Assembly (NCBI RefSeq): GCF_017876795.1
Contig: NZ_JAGIOR010000001.1
Coordinates: forward strand, 3,188,501 to 3,252,500
Source of the DNA: Rhizobium leguminosarum
Lineage (GTDB): Bacteria; Pseudomonadota; Alphaproteobacteria; Rhizobiales; Rhizobiaceae
DNA: 64,000 nucleotides
Reading direction: 5' to 3'
Part shown: piece by piece, positions 29,605 through 38,313 of the stretch
Numbering within the stretch: the stretch's first letter is position 1
How the letters are laid out: every line of letters starts with the position of its first letter
Made by a program: the position numbers and the translations under genes
Notes under the pieces: generated by a model
Databases searched by the model: none
What the model saw: only the letters and a program-made list of their open reading frames with translations
What the model was told of the DNA's origin: nothing

Positions 29605-30098
29605 CTTGCCTCCGGATGGCGGAAATCGCCCGACTTGCCGCCGGACTTTTCGAGCAGCCTGACGCCGCCGATCTCCATTGCCTTATCGGCGGCCTTGGCC
29701 ATGTCGTAGATCGTAAGGCACGCGACCGAGACGGCGGTCAGCGCCTCCATCTCCACACCGGTCTTGCCGGTCAACTTGGCGGTTGCCGTGACGCGCAGAC
29801 CGGGCAGGGCGGCGTCTTCCTCTATCTCGACCGTGATCTTGGTCAGCATCAGCGGATGGCAGAGCGGGATGAGATCGGCGGTGCGTTTTGCGGCCATGAT
29901 GCCGGCAAGCCGCGCCGTGCCGATCACATCGCCCTTCTTGGCATTGCCTTGGCGGATCAGCGCCAGCGTTTCCGACGCCATCTTCACATGGCCCTCGGCC
30001 GTGGCGATGCGCACCGTCTCGGCCTTGTCGGAGACATCGACCATATGCGCCTCGCCGGAGGCATCGATATGCGTAAGGCTGGGCTTTCCGCCGCTCAT
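29601..30098 (-). CDS. moaC: Cyclic pyranopterin monophosphate synthase accessory protein
   Basis: The 165-residue protein is read from the ATG at 30098 ([20 protein letters not shown]). MoaC converts the GTP-derived 3',8-cyclo intermediate made by MoaA into cyclic pyranopterin monophosphate. Diagnostic segments are [33 protein letters not shown] and [20 protein letters not shown], the last two with the active-site His and acidic residues. The start lies one base past the trpC stop and its end overlaps moeA. A longer start reading back to 30128 overlaps trpC and is rejected. Confidence 0.96.
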   Translation of the reverse strand: MSGGKPSLTHIDASGEAHMVDVSDKAETVRIATAEGHVKMASETLALIRQGNAKKGDVIGTARLAGIMAAKRTADLIPLCHPLMLTKITVEIEEDAALPGLRVTATAKLTGKTGVEMEALTAVSVACLTIYDMAKAADKAMEIGGVRLLEKSGGKSGDFRHPEAR

Positions 30099-30099
30099 A

Positions 30100-30912
30100 T
30101 CATTCGGCCGCGATGGCGGCTTCGCCAAAGAGCAGCGCGCGGGTGGCGGCCGTCACATCATCCCTCCGCATCAGGCTTTCGCCGACAAGGAAGGTGCTGA
30201 TATCGACTGCCTGCAAGCGCTTGCAATCGGCATGGGTGAAGATGCCGCTTTCGCCGATGAGGAGCCGGTCTGCCGGGACCATGGCGGCAAGCGTCTCGCT
30301 GACCGTCAGGCTGACCTCGAAGGTGCGAAGATTGCGGTTGTTGATGCCGATGAGCGGCGAGGACAGTTTTAGCGCCCGCTCCATCTCCTCGGCGTCGTGG
30401 ACCTCGACCAGCACGTCCATGCCTAGAGTGAAGGCTTCGTCCTGCAGACGCTCGGCCTCGTCATCAGAAAGCGAGGCCATGATCAGCAGAATGCAATCGG
30501 CGCCCCAGGCGCGCGCCTCATGCACCTGATAGGTCTCGAACATGAAATCCTTGCGCAGGGCCGGCAACGCGCAAGCAGCGCGGGCGGCCGTCAGAAATTC
30601 CGGCGCACCCTGAAAGCTCGGCGTATCGGTCAGCACGGAAAGGCAGGCCGCGCCACCAGCTTCGTAGGCCTTTGCCAGCGCCGGCGGATCGAAATCCGGA
30701 CGGATCAGCCCCTTCGACGGGCTCGCCTTCTTGATCTCGGCAATCAGACCGAAATCGCCGGCGTCACGCTTGGCAGCAAGCGCGCGATGGAAGCCACGCG
30801 GGGCGGACTGGCCGGCCTGCATCGCCTTCAGGTCGGCAAGCGACACCGCAGCCTTAGCGGCGGCGATCTCCTCGCGTTTATAAAGTTCGATCTTCTTCAG
30901 GATATCGGTCAT
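30100..30912 (-). CDS. trpC: Indole-3-glycerol phosphate synthase
   Basis: The 270-residue TIM-barrel enzyme performs the ring-closing decarboxylation that makes indole-3-glycerol phosphate in tryptophan synthesis. Recognisable parts are [13 protein letters not shown] (catalytic Lys), [19 protein letters not shown] (second Lys), [15 protein letters not shown] (Glu), [13 protein letters not shown] and LIGESGIF with the phosphate-binding SES region. It is monofunctional, without a fused TrpF, as usual in alphaproteobacteria. It follows trpD by 11 bases in the same operon. Confidence 0.96.
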   Translation of the reverse strand: MTDILKKIELYKREEIAAAKAAVSLADLKAMQAGQSAPRGFHRALAAKRDAGDFGLIAEIKKASPSKGLIRPDFDPPALAKAYEAGGAACLSVLTDTPSFQGAPEFLTAARAACALPALRKDFMFETYQVHEARAWGADCILLIMASLSDDEAERLQDEAFTLGMDVLVEVHDAEEMERALKLSSPLIGINNRNLRTFEVSLTVSETLAAMVPADRLLIGESGIFTHADCKRLQAVDISTFLVGESLMRRDDVTAATRALLFGEAAIAAE

Positions 30913-30923
30913 CGGGGGTAATC

Positions 30924-31940
30924 CTAGTCGATATCGTTGGAAACGGCGATGAGTTTGTCGAGGGCGAGGGCGGTAGCGCCGCTATCGAGCGACTGCGCCG
31001 CAAGCGTCATGCCGTCGCGAATCGTTTCGACCTTGCCGGCGATCACCAGCGAGGCGGCGGCATTGGCGAGCGAAATATCGCGATAGGCGTTCTTCGCGCC
31101 GCTGAGCACCTCGCGAAGCGCTGCAGCGTTGGCGACACCATCGCCGCCCTTGATGTCGGCAAGCACGCTGGGGCTGACGCCGAAATCGGCGGGCGACAGC
31201 TCGAAGGTGCGGATCTTGCCGTCTTCGAGCGCGGCTACCTTGGTGATGCCGGTCGTGGTGATCTCATCGAGGCCGTCGCCATGGACCACCCAGACGCATT
31301 CGGAGCCGAGATCGCGCATGACTTCCGCAAGCGGCACCAGCCATTGCGGCGAGAAGACCCCGAGCAGCTGGCGGCGGACGCCGGCCGGACTGGAAAGCGG
31401 CCCCAGCAGGTTGAAGATGGTGCGGGTGCCGAGTTCGACCCGGGAAGGGCCGACATGGCGCATGGCGGAATGATGGAGCTGCGCGAACATGAAGCCGACG
31501 CCGGCCTCAGTGATGCAGCGGGAAATGATCTCGGGACCGACGTCGAGCTTGACGCCGAGTGCGGCCAGATTGTCCGCCGCGCCCGATTTCGAGCTTAGCG
31601 CCCGGTTGCCGTGTTTTGCGACGGGGACGCCGGCGCCGGCGACGATCAGCGCCGCCAGCGTCGAGATATTGTAGGTGCCGCTGGCATCGCCGCCGGTGCC
31701 GACGATGTCGATCGCATCGGCCGGAGCCTCGACGGTCAGCATCTTCGAGCGCATCGCGGTGACGGCGCCGACGATCTCGTCGACGGTTTCGCCGCGCACA
31801 CGCAGCGCCATCAGGAAGCCGCCGATCTGCGAGGGCGTCGCCTGGCCCGACATCAGGATGTCGAAGGCGGCGCGAGCCTCGTCACGCGTCAGCGGCTCGC
31901 GGCTTGCGGCCTTGGCCAGGAACGGCTTCAGATCGGTCAT
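30924..31940 (-). CDS. trpD: Anthranilate phosphoribosyltransferase
   Basis: The 338-residue enzyme joins anthranilate to PRPP in the second step of tryptophan synthesis. It has the glycine-rich PRPP loop [20 protein letters not shown], then [22 protein letters not shown], and MHHS-type active-site region [23 protein letters not shown] residues, followed by [11 protein letters not shown]. There is no fused TrpG amidotransferase; in rhizobia anthranilate synthase is a TrpEG fusion encoded elsewhere. It lies nine bases downstream of the ppiD stop, so the two are likely cotranscribed. Confidence 0.96.
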   Translation of the reverse strand: MTDLKPFLAKAASREPLTRDEARAAFDILMSGQATPSQIGGFLMALRVRGETVDEIVGAVTAMRSKMLTVEAPADAIDIVGTGGDASGTYNISTLAALIVAGAGVPVAKHGNRALSSKSGAADNLAALGVKLDVGPEIISRCITEAGVGFMFAQLHHSAMRHVGPSRVELGTRTIFNLLGPLSSPAGVRRQLLGVFSPQWLVPLAEVMRDLGSECVWVVHGDGLDEITTTGITKVAALEDGKIRTFELSPADFGVSPSVLADIKGGDGVANAAALREVLSGAKNAYRDISLANAAASLVIAGKVETIRDGMTLAAQSLDSGATALALDKLIAVSNDID

Positions 31941-31948
31941 AAGGCCTC

Positions 31949-33841
31949 CTAACGAAGCGTCGCCTGTTCGGCGAGCGTCTGGTTGATCTGCGCGCCGTAC
32001 TGCGTCTGCAGCAGGTTGACCATCTGATCGAGAATATCGTCGCCGGCGGCATTGGCCATGGCGGTGATCTGGGCATCGCGGTTGTTCAGCGCGTCGCTGG
32101 TCGGCTCGCTGTTGACCTCGGTGACCTTCATCAGAATCTGCGTCGAGGGATCGGCTCCGACAGCGCTTGCGACCGTATCGATGGGGCCGGAGAAGGCGGC
32201 GGTGACGCCCGCGCGGCCAAGCACTGGATCATCGGTGGAGCGGGTGACGCCGCTCTTGCTTTCGACGGCGATGCCGAGCGGCGTTGCGATATCGGCAAGC
32301 GCGGTGCCCTTGACTGCTGCGGCCTTCAATTCGTCGACCTTCTTGGCAAGTTCGGCTTTCTGCTGTTCCGCCGTCCAGTCCTCGACCACCTTTTCGCGCA
32401 CCTCGGCGACCGGGCGGTCGCGGGTCGGCGTGATTTCGCGGACGTTGAACCAGACATAGCCGTCATTGCCGATCGGCAGCGGCGGCGCATCGACGGCGAC
32501 CTCGGTCTTGAAGGCTTCGCCGAGCAGCTGCTGCTTGACGGGAATATCCTTGACCTCTTTGCCGTCCTTGTCTGCGCCGGTCATATCGACGGCGTCGACG
32601 GCCACGGCCTTCAGCTTCAACTGGCCGGCGATATCCTCGAGCGTGGCGCCGCCGGCGCGCAGATCCTCGATGCGGTCATGAACGTTGATCACTTCCTGAG
32701 AGGCATTGGAAAGCGCCAGCTGCTTGCGGATGTCCTCCTTCACCTCGTCGAAATTCTTGGTCGTTTCCGGCTTCATGTTGGTGATGCGCAGGATGACGGA
32801 GCCGAAGGAACCCTCGACGACAGGTGTCGTGCCGCCATCGCGCGAAACCGCGAAGGCCGCATCGGCAACAGCCTGGTCTGGAACCTTGTCCTTGGTGAAT
32901 TCGCCGAGCAGCACGTCGCTTGCCGTCTTGCCCTGGTCGGAGACCAGTTGATCGAAGCTAGTGCCGCCCTTCAGCGCCGTTTCGGCGGCGGTGGCAAGAT
33001 CCTTGCTGGTGAAGGTCAGCTGTTCGATGGTGCGGCTTTCCGGCGTGCGGTAGGTATCCTTGCTCTTGTCGAAGGCTTCGTGGATCTGGTCGTCGGTGAC
33101 GGTCGCTGCGTCAGCGATATCGGCGGGCTGCAGCTTGAGATAGACGAGCTTGCGATACTCGGGCGCCTGGTAGCGCTGCTTCACACCCTCGAACCACGCC
33201 GCCAGCACATCGTCGGCAGGCGCCTTGATCGGCTCGATATTGGCGTTGGTGAGCAGCAGATAGTCGACGCTGCGGCTTTCACCGCCATAGAGCTTCAGGG
33301 CGTCGACCAGGGTCTTCGGGGCGGTGAAGCCGTTCGAGATGGCGTCGACGACCTGGCTGCGGACGGCGACCTTGCTGCGCTCCTTGATGTAATCATCCTG
33401 GCGGATATTGGCATTGCGCAGGCGCGAGATGAAGAGTTCACGGTCGAACTTGCCGTTGACAGCCTTGAAAGCCGGATCATCGGCGATCAACTGGGCGAGG
33501 CGATCTTCGGACAGGCCGAGGTTCATGTCTTCGGCAAGCTGGTCGAGCGAGGCGCCGGCGACGAGCTGGGCAAGCACCTGCTGCTCGACGCCGAAGGCGC
33601 GGGCCTGTTCCGGCGTCAGGCGCGTGCCGAACTGCTGGCTGAGGCTTGCCACCTGGCGCTGGTAGGCGAGGTGGAATTCGTTGACGTCCACATGCTGATC
33701 GCCGACGGTCACGACCGTGGTGCTGTTGCTGCCGGTAATCAGCGACCGGGAGACGCCCCAGATGCCGAAGGACGCGACCAGCAGAAGCATCAGCAGCTTG
33801 GCGACCAAGGTCTGAGCGGCTCTTCTCAGGATATGGAACAT
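31949..33841 (-). CDS. ppiD: Periplasmic folding chaperone with parvulin PPIase domain (PpiD/SurA_N type)
   Basis: The 630-residue protein is anchored by one N-terminal helix ([20 protein letters not shown]) with the bulk in the periplasm. A SurA_N-like chaperone domain covers about residues 30-200. A parvulin-like region (about 230-370) includes [21 protein letters not shown] and IRKQL-type helices, but with little of the classical PPIase active site, as in E. coli PpiD. The C-terminal part repeats a SurA-like helical pattern. It likely helps proteins emerging from the Sec channel to fold. It heads the trp/mo operon; its promoter lies in the 219-base gap shared with the divergent small gene at 34061. 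Confidence 0.9.
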   Translation of the reverse strand: MFHILRRAAQTLVAKLLMLLLVASFGIWGVSRSLITGSNSTTVVTVGDQHVDVNEFHLAYQRQVASLSQQFGTRLTPEQARAFGVEQQVLAQLVAGASLDQLAEDMNLGLSEDRLAQLIADDPAFKAVNGKFDRELFISRLRNANIRQDDYIKERSKVAVRSQVVDAISNGFTAPKTLVDALKLYGGESRSVDYLLLTNANIEPIKAPADDVLAAWFEGVKQRYQAPEYRKLVYLKLQPADIADAATVTDDQIHEAFDKSKDTYRTPESRTIEQLTFTSKDLATAAETALKGGTSFDQLVSDQGKTASDVLLGEFTKDKVPDQAVADAAFAVSRDGGTTPVVEGSFGSVILRITNMKPETTKNFDEVKEDIRKQLALSNASQEVINVHDRIEDLRAGGATLEDIAGQLKLKAVAVDAVDMTGADKDGKEVKDIPVKQQLLGEAFKTEVAVDAPPLPIGNDGYVWFNVREITPTRDRPVAEVREKVVEDWTAEQQKAELAKKVDELKAAAVKGTALADIATPLGIAVESKSGVTRSTDDPVLGRAGVTAAFSGPIDTVASAVGADPSTQILMKVTEVNSEPTSDALNNRDAQITAMANAAGDDILDQMVNLLQTQYGAQINQTLAEQATLR

Positions 33842-34060
33842 AGAAACGCAAACCTCGCAGTATCATTAACCCGCGCGCGGGCGGACATTTGACGTTCCTT
33901 AGAACAAACCCGACAGGAAATGAAGGGTTTGTCGCGCGAAAAGCTGCGCCGGGCGGCGACGGCGGCGTGGCGGCTCTGCGGCGAACAAAAGATCGGTGGC
34001 GGCGGAACCTTTCGGGCCGCCATTTCGTTGAAGCCGCATCCCATGAAACAGGAGCAGACC

Positions 34061-34342
34061 ATGGCTGAATTGAAAACCGCTTCCGCCGAATCCACCGCTG
34101 CGCGGGTCAAGGCTGATATCGCAGCAGACGATCTGTCGGCGCAGGTCGCAGCCCTTCGCAACGATCTCTCCCGGCTCACGGAAAGCGTGGTCGCGCTCGG
34201 GCAGGGGGCAAAGTCGGCGGTTACCGATGAGGCGTCGCTGATGACGGAACAGCTGCGCGACAAGGTTCGCGAAGAACCGCTGATGGCGCTCGCTGTGACG
34301 GCAGGCATTGCCTATGTTTTCGGCCTGCTGAGCCGCCGTTAA
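34061..34342 (+). CDS. Small membrane-anchored protein of the ElaB/YqjD (DUF883)-like type
   Basis: The 93-residue protein starts at the ATG at 34061 with AGGAGC seven bases upstream; an in-frame ATG at 34043 is possible. The N-terminal two-thirds is a hydrophilic amphipathic helix (AALRNDLSRLTESVVALGQG, with KVREEP). The C-terminus is one short membrane helix (LMALAVTAGIAYVFGLLSRR). This layout is that of ElaB/YqjD proteins, which tether ribosomes to the membrane in stationary phase in E. coli; that role is not proven here. A perfect hairpin terminator follows. Confidence 0.75.
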   Translation: MAELKTASAESTAARVKADIAADDLSAQVAALRNDLSRLTESVVALGQGAKSAVTDEASLMTEQLRDKVREEPLMALAVTAGIAYVFGLLSRR

Positions 34343-34360
34343 AAAGTCTTCGGGACAATG

Positions 34361-34391
34361 AAAAGCCGGGCGCAATGACAGCCCGGCTTTT
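34361..34391. terminator. Bidirectional rho-independent terminator
   Basis: A perfect 11-bp stem AAAAGCCGGGC / GCCCGGCTTTT with a nine-base loop has T-runs on both strands. It lies 18 bases after the DUF883-like gene and about 100 bases downstream of the convergent GlsB gene, so it can end transcripts from both sides. Confidence 0.9.
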
Positions 34392-34404
34392 GATGTTTCG
34401 AAGG

Positions 34405-34483
34405 CCAGCTAACGCGACCGGGCCAGCTAACGCGACCGGGTCAGCTAGCGCGACCGAGTCAGTGTCGCGACCGAGTTAGCTAG
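34405..34483. repeat. 18-bp tandem repeat array
   Basis: Two exact units of CCAGCTAACGCGACCGGG (34405-34422, 34423-34440) are followed by diverging copies: TCAGCTAGCGCGACCGAG, then a 17-base copy, then a partial TTAGCTAG. About 4.4 units are present. The array lies between the terminator and the stop of the GlsB gene and codes for nothing apparent. Confidence 0.85.
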
Positions 34484-34489
34484 TGACTG

Positions 34490-34744
34490 TCAGCGGCGGA
34501 TGACGCGCCCAATGAAAATCAGGATGCACGCACCAATAAAGCCGGTGATCAGATAACCCAGCCAACCTGCAAGCGGCTGGATGTGCAACAGACCCAGGAT
34601 CCAGTTGGCGACGATGGCGCCGACGATGCCTAGCAATATGTTCATGAGCAAGCCCATGTTGCTGCTCATGACCTTTTCCGCCAGCCATCCGGCGACGCCA
34701 CCGATGATGATGGCTGCAATCCAACCCACGCCTGCGTTTTCCAT
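34490..34744 (-). CDS. GlsB/YeaQ/YmgE family stress-response membrane protein
   Basis: The 84-residue protein starts at the ATG at 34744, behind a strong AGGAGGGAG. It has three hydrophobic segments: WIAAIIIGGVAGWLAEKVM, then LLMNILLGIVGAIVANWIL, then LAGWLGYLITGFIGACILIF. These are the hallmark of the transglycosylase-associated GlsB/YeaQ family (about 80-85 residues), which is induced by general stress in many bacteria. An upstream in-frame start at 34783 lacks support. The tandem 18-bp repeats begin seven bases beyond its stop codon. Confidence 0.92.
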   Translation of the reverse strand: MENAGVGWIAAIIIGGVAGWLAEKVMSSNMGLLMNILLGIVGAIVANWILGLLHIQPLAGWLGYLITGFIGACILIFIGRVIRR

Positions 34745-34845
34745 GGTTATCTCCCTCCTGGCAAAACGAGTCACAGAATGCACGAAACGAAGGGAAGTTC
34801 CACTCCCAGTTACGAGATAGCTTGCGGGTCAGCAACTTATGTGAC

Positions 34846-34962
34846 TTACGGCTGCAGCATGGTAACGGGGGACTGCAACGCGTGGGCAGCAAGCTGAAAC
34901 AAGAGGCCGGCAATGGCAAGCATTGCAAATCCGAACGGCATGATCAGGCTTTTGCTAAACAT
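34846..34962 (-). CDS. Candidate 38-residue small membrane protein
   Basis: This ORF is below the usual size threshold but well formed: ATG at 34962, a purine-rich GAGAGGAAC site seven bases upstream, and TAA stop. The predicted peptide begins MFSKSLIMPFGFAMLAIAGL and ends TMLQP, so it is one hydrophobic helix with short tails. It lies about 100 bases upstream of the GlsB gene on the same strand and may share its stress control. No homologue is recognised by eye; the ribosome site and membrane-helix pattern are the evidence. Confidence 0.5.
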   Translation of the reverse strand: MFSKSLIMPFGFAMLAIAGLLFQLAAHALQSPVTMLQP

Positions 34963-35311
34963 CGTTCCTCTCCCTTTGCACAAAGCATAAGCGGAAGTGG
35001 ACGGCGCGCAAGTATATTATTAATAATTAGTTAAGTACTACATTTGATTAAAATTTAATACATTCGCTGATGGTTGAAATTCTTGTGTAAATTGAAATGT
35101 TTCTTGTTTGATATTTAAGTGTGTACTGGCAAATGACCCGACATTGCGCCCAGCTATCTCTCGGCGGTTTTGTCGACGCGAAGTATGAAGGCAGCTGGTG
35201 ATGCTTGAGCCTCCAAGCGCGCATCAAAACGGATTTATTCGGCGCGCTGTAGCTCTTTGGTTTCATGCGTGTCGTATCCCGGAACCGCTGCACACTTTCG
35301 GGCGACATACA
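34963..35311. other. AT-rich intergenic region
   Basis: This noncoding stretch includes a markedly AT-rich section (about 35005-35120, with TTATTAATAATTAGTTAAG) unlike the surrounding GC-rich DNA. It probably holds promoters for the minus-strand small genes. The right part contains the half RIME listed separately. No gene is supported. Confidence 0.5.
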
Positions 35312-35313
35312 TT
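35244..35313. repeat. Partial RIME-like element, copy C
   Basis: The second half of the RIME mosaic is recognisable: TGTAGCTCTTTGG, then CATGCGTGTCGTA, CCGCTGCACACTTTCGGGCGACATAC. It keeps the outer CGTGTCG/CGACAT palindrome but is diverged from copies A and B, and the first palindrome is missing. Confidence 0.6.
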
Positions 35314-35392
35314 ATGTCCGGTGAACGACGAGCATGAAGACGAGGAAGGACGCTGTCGCAACGGTCGCGGCGAAGGCAATCTGATAATCCAT
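35312..35392 (-). CDS. Possible 26-residue membrane peptide
   Basis: A short ORF from the ATG at 35392 encodes MDYQIAFAATVATASFLVFM followed by LVVHRT. It is a single hydrophobic helix of the kind seen in many rhizobial micro-proteins. The ribosome site (GGGTCAACGAC) is weak and the stop lies at the edge of a RIME remnant, so it may be fortuitous. Confidence 0.25.
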   Translation of the reverse strand: MDYQIAFAATVATASFLVFMLVVHRT

Positions 35393-35536
35393 GTCGTTGA
35401 CCCGGTTGGATGGCTTCTGTAAACGCCGGTCGCGCCATAGAGTTCCATATGCAATCCGCGCCGAAGGCCGGCGGATTGATTTTGTCAGGGAATGTATCAT
35501 CTTTCCCTGATCGCCACTCCATCCGGGGAAAACTTG

Positions 35537-35692
35537 ATGTCAAAAGCTGCAACCGTCATCGCCTGCATCTGCCTGCTCACCCTTTCCGGCTGCGGCAATA
35601 CCGCATACGGGCTGAAGAAGGATGGACAGGAGGCGAGCCACGCCATGGACAATGCGACACATCGGGTGCTTTCGGCAGGCGCCAAGAAGTGA
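35537..35692 (+). CDS. Entericidin-like small lipoprotein
   Basis: The 51-residue precursor has a lipoprotein signal peptide (AATVIACICLLTLSGC) with lipobox L-S-G-C. The mature part is about 32 residues (GNTAYGLKKDGQEASHAMDN...). The YGLKKDGQ and HALDNA-like pattern matches the entericidin A/B family, which are membrane lipoproteins involved in envelope stress and programmed cell death in enterics. The ATG at 35537 is preceded by GGGGAAAAC. A start further upstream at 35492 is unnecessary. Confidence 0.85.
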   Translation: MSKAATVIACICLLTLSGCGNTAYGLKKDGQEASHAMDNATHRVLSAGAKK

Positions 35693-35741
35693 GGCCGGCG
35701 CCGATCATTGCGGCAGGCGAGGAAAGACCAACGGCAAAAAA

Positions 35742-35765
35742 AGCCCGCCTGGGGTGAGGCGGGCT
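35742..35765 (-). terminator. Intrinsic terminator for minus-strand transcript
   Basis: The stem AGCCCGCC / GGCGGGCT with an eight-base loop is followed on the minus strand by a run of seven T residues (plus-strand AAAAAAA at 35735-35741). On that strand it ends a leftward transcript, most simply that of the small ORF at 35861-35977. It also lies 50 bases after the entericidin-like gene. Confidence 0.7.
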
Positions 35766-35860
35766 CGCAATAACAGGGAGAATGGACGGATAGACGCCGT
35801 CTCGGCTAATGAAGCATTTCCTTAAGCGCGTGGCTTTACGTCATTCGACGTATCCGCCAA

Positions 35861-35977
35861 TCAGAAGTTGCCCCAGTTCTGGGCGCGGGCACGGGCGCGA
35901 ATAATCCGATATTCGCGACCGCCATAGAGCGAGCCGATTGTCAGCAGAAGCGTCAGAACGTCCCAGATGATATGCAT
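35861..35977 (-). CDS. Candidate 38-residue small membrane protein
   Basis: This is a good small ORF: ATG at 35977 with AAGAGGAT spaced seven bases upstream, and TGA stop at 35861. The product begins MHIIWDVLTLLLTIGSLYGG and ends in a basic tail with REYRIIRARARAQNWGNF, so it looks like one inner-membrane helix with a positively charged cytoplasmic end. A minus-strand intrinsic terminator lies about 95 bases downstream. No function can be assigned. Confidence 0.6.
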   Translation of the reverse strand: MHIIWDVLTLLLTIGSLYGGREYRIIRARARAQNWGNF

Positions 35978-36159
35978 TTTATCCTCTTAGGTTGGACGGC
36001 TCTGCCGTCGATCGGTTGATGTAGAATAGCAATCTTTCGAATGTGCTTATATGACAAGAAATCGGGATGAGCGGGGAAGCGGCGAGGGCGCCTCCGTAGA
36101 GGAAAAGCGGCGTCGCCGTCTTGGAGCAAGGAAGTGAACAGATTACCGGACGGCGGCCG

Positions 36160-37032
36160 ATGACGATTTTCTCCGTCCGCCACATCACGTCCTATCGTTA
36201 CGTCAGGGAGGTCGATTTCGGCGAACATCGCTTGATGTTCCGGCCGCGCGACAGTTTCGACCAGCGGCTGATCGAAGCGTCGTTGACGATTTATCCTGAG
36301 GAAAGTCATGTGCGCTGGATCCACGATGTTTTCGGCAATTGCGTGGCGCTCATCGATTTTTCGAAGCCGGCCTCCGAGCTTCGTTTCGAAACCTGGATCA
36401 CACTCGATCATACGCCCCAGGTCGCCCTCGATCTCAAGGTGGACGACCAGGCCCTGACCTATCCATTCTCCTACGATAAGGACGAAATTGCCGATCTGAC
36501 GCCGGCGATGCAGCGCCATTATCCCGACCCCAACGATGATGTCGGACGCTGGGCGCGCCAGTTCGTGCGGCAGGGGCGTCCGACAGAGACCGGGCATCTG
36601 CTGATGACGCTCTGTTACGCCATTCGGGAAAGCTTCGTCTATGCGCGCCGGATGGAGCACGGAACGCAGACGCCGCTACAGACTTTGCAGCTTCGCTCCG
36701 GCACCTGTCGGGATTTCGCGCTTCTGATGATGGAGGCGGCACGCGTCCTCGGCCTCGCGGCGCGGTTTGTCACGGGCTATGTCTATGTTCCCGATCGCGA
36801 CGGCACCACCGTGCTCGGCGGCGGTTCCACCCACGCCTGGTGCCAGATTTATCTTCCGGGCGCCGGCTGGGCGGAGTTCGATCCGACCAATGGGATCGTC
36901 GGCAACCGCGATCTCATTCGTGTCGCCGTTGCCCGCGATCCGCGCCAGGCCGTCCCGTTGAGCGGCAGCTATGATGGGGATGGGACGGATTTCGACAGCA
37001 TGACGGTGCAGGTCAACGTCACCACGAAGTGA
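36160..37032 (+). CDS. Transglutaminase-like protein with N-terminal bacterial transglutaminase domain
   Basis: The 290-residue protein starts at the ATG at 36160 (MTIFSVRHITSYRYVREVDF), which matches the first strand of the Bact_transglu_N domain; an upstream TTG at 36121 is rejected. The papain-like core has the catalytic Cys in LRSGTCRDFALLMMEAARVL, His in GGSTHAWCQIYLPGAGW and Asp in EFDPTNG. No signal peptide is present, so it is cytoplasmic. Bacterial members may act as proteases or amide-bond enzymes; substrates are unknown. A second transglutaminase gene starts 110 bases downstream. Confidence 0.88.
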   Translation: MTIFSVRHITSYRYVREVDFGEHRLMFRPRDSFDQRLIEASLTIYPEESHVRWIHDVFGNCVALIDFSKPASELRFETWITLDHTPQVALDLKVDDQALTYPFSYDKDEIADLTPAMQRHYPDPNDDVGRWARQFVRQGRPTETGHLLMTLCYAIRESFVYARRMEHGTQTPLQTLQLRSGTCRDFALLMMEAARVLGLAARFVTGYVYVPDRDGTTVLGGGSTHAWCQIYLPGAGWAEFDPTNGIVGNRDLIRVAVARDPRQAVPLSGSYDGDGTDFDSMTVQVNVTTK

Positions 37033-37142
37033 AATTGGACTTCCCGAGATTTGGGCACGGCGACAGTCGCGACTGCGGGAACCGGGCAGCGCGATCGACG
37101 TTGCATAGTCACGCCACCTATGTGGGACGCGAGGAAGCCACA

Positions 37143-37985
37143 ATGAAGATACGCGCCGGGTTTCATCTGGGCTACGAATGCATACAGCCGACGCCGATGC
37201 TTCTCGCTCTCAACATTCATCCTTCCCGCCGTGCCGATCTTCTCACTGAGCAGGTTCTGACATTCGACCGGCCGATCGAGGCCTGGGAATATACCGACGG
37301 TTTTGGTAACGCCTGCAGCCGGATCGTCGCCCCGGCGGGAGTGACGACGATTTCCACGGAATTCGAGATCTACGACAGCGGCCAACCCGACGTCGTTCCC
37401 GACGATGCCATCCAGCATGCGATCAATGACCTGCCGGACGATGTGCTCGTCTTCCTGCTTGGCAGCCGTTATTGCGACACCGACAGGCTTGGCGATTTTG
37501 CCTGGGCAACATTCTCGTCGACGCCGCTCGGCTGGGGGCGCGTCCAGGCGATCTGCGATTTCGTTCATGACCACATCACCTTCGACTACCAGAAGGCCGA
37601 TCTGCTGCGAACCGCGCATGGCGGCTTCACCGACAAGGCCGGCGTCTGCCGCGACTTTGCCCACCTCGCGATCGCGCTTTGCCGATGCATGAATATCCCA
37701 GCCCGATACTGCACCGGCTATCTCGGCGATATCGGCGTCCCGATCGATCCCAATCCAATGGATTTCAGCGCCTGGTTCGAGGTCTTTCTCGGCGGCCACT
37801 GGCATACGGTCGATGCCCGCCATAATACGCCGCGCATCGGCAGAATACTGATGGGGACCGGCCGCGACGCCACCGACGTCGCAATGTCGACGGCCTTCGG
37901 CCCGGCAACGCTCTCCCGCTTCGAGGTGATTACCGAGGAAGTGTCGCAGGAGGGGGCTGTTGAGGCCGATCCTAAGCCTTCTTGA
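37143..37985 (+). CDS. Second transglutaminase-like cysteine protein
   Basis: The 280-residue protein has an N-terminal beta-rich domain (MKIRAGFHLGYECIQPTPML) and a transglutaminase core with catalytic Cys in KAGVCRDFAHLAIALCR, His in GGHWHTVDARH and the following Asp. It is diverged from its upstream neighbour but has the same domain order, which suggests an old duplication. The start at 37143 follows AGGAAGCC. Its last 14 bases overlap the 3' end of the convergent PhnA-type gene. The role is unknown; the pair might process the same substrate. Confidence 0.86.
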   Translation: MKIRAGFHLGYECIQPTPMLLALNIHPSRRADLLTEQVLTFDRPIEAWEYTDGFGNACSRIVAPAGVTTISTEFEIYDSGQPDVVPDDAIQHAINDLPDDVLVFLLGSRYCDTDRLGDFAWATFSSTPLGWGRVQAICDFVHDHITFDYQKADLLRTAHGGFTDKAGVCRDFAHLAIALCRCMNIPARYCTGYLGDIGVPIDPNPMDFSAWFEVFLGGHWHTVDARHNTPRIGRILMGTGRDATDVAMSTAFGPATLSRFEVITEEVSQEGAVEADPKPS

Positions 37986-38196
37986 GGAATTCCGTTTTCA
38001 ACACCAACCCTTTGACCTGCTTGGTGTTGCACTCGATCTCGCCAGGGTTGTCGGTCAGGCGAATGCCTTTGACCAAAGTTCCACGCTTCAGCGTCTCGGA
38101 AGTTCCCTTGACCTTGAGGTCCTTGATCAGCGTCACGGAATCGCCGTCGTGAAGCTGGCTTCCGTTGCTGTCCTTTACGATGATGTCGTCGGCCAT
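37972..38196 (-). CDS. PhnA/YjdM C-terminal-domain protein
   Basis: The 74-residue protein matches the PhnA C-terminal domain: IIVKDSNGSQLHDGDSVTLI, then KDLKVKGTSETLKRGTLVKG, then IRLTDNPGEIECNTKQVKGL. Full-length PhnA proteins have an additional zinc ribbon, which this one lacks. Despite the name, these are not proven phosphonate enzymes. It is convergent with the second transglutaminase, overlapping by 14 bases. Confidence 0.9.
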   Translation of the reverse strand: MADDIIVKDSNGSQLHDGDSVTLIKDLKVKGTSETLKRGTLVKGIRLTDNPGEIECNTKQVKGLVLKTEFLKKA

Positions 38197-38313
38197 GATG
38201 TTTCCGCCTGATAAATTTGCCTGATGATCTCGGGCGGAAAATCACGTCGGCACGCGATAGTCAACCATTTCGAACGGATCGATCGCTCGCCCCAGTCCGA
38301 CGCGGCCCGTCGA

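Noticed and set aside
35312..35500. A 62-codon reading of the small minus-strand ORF
   Set aside because: The upstream part is composition-driven; only the last 26 codons form a plausible membrane helix.
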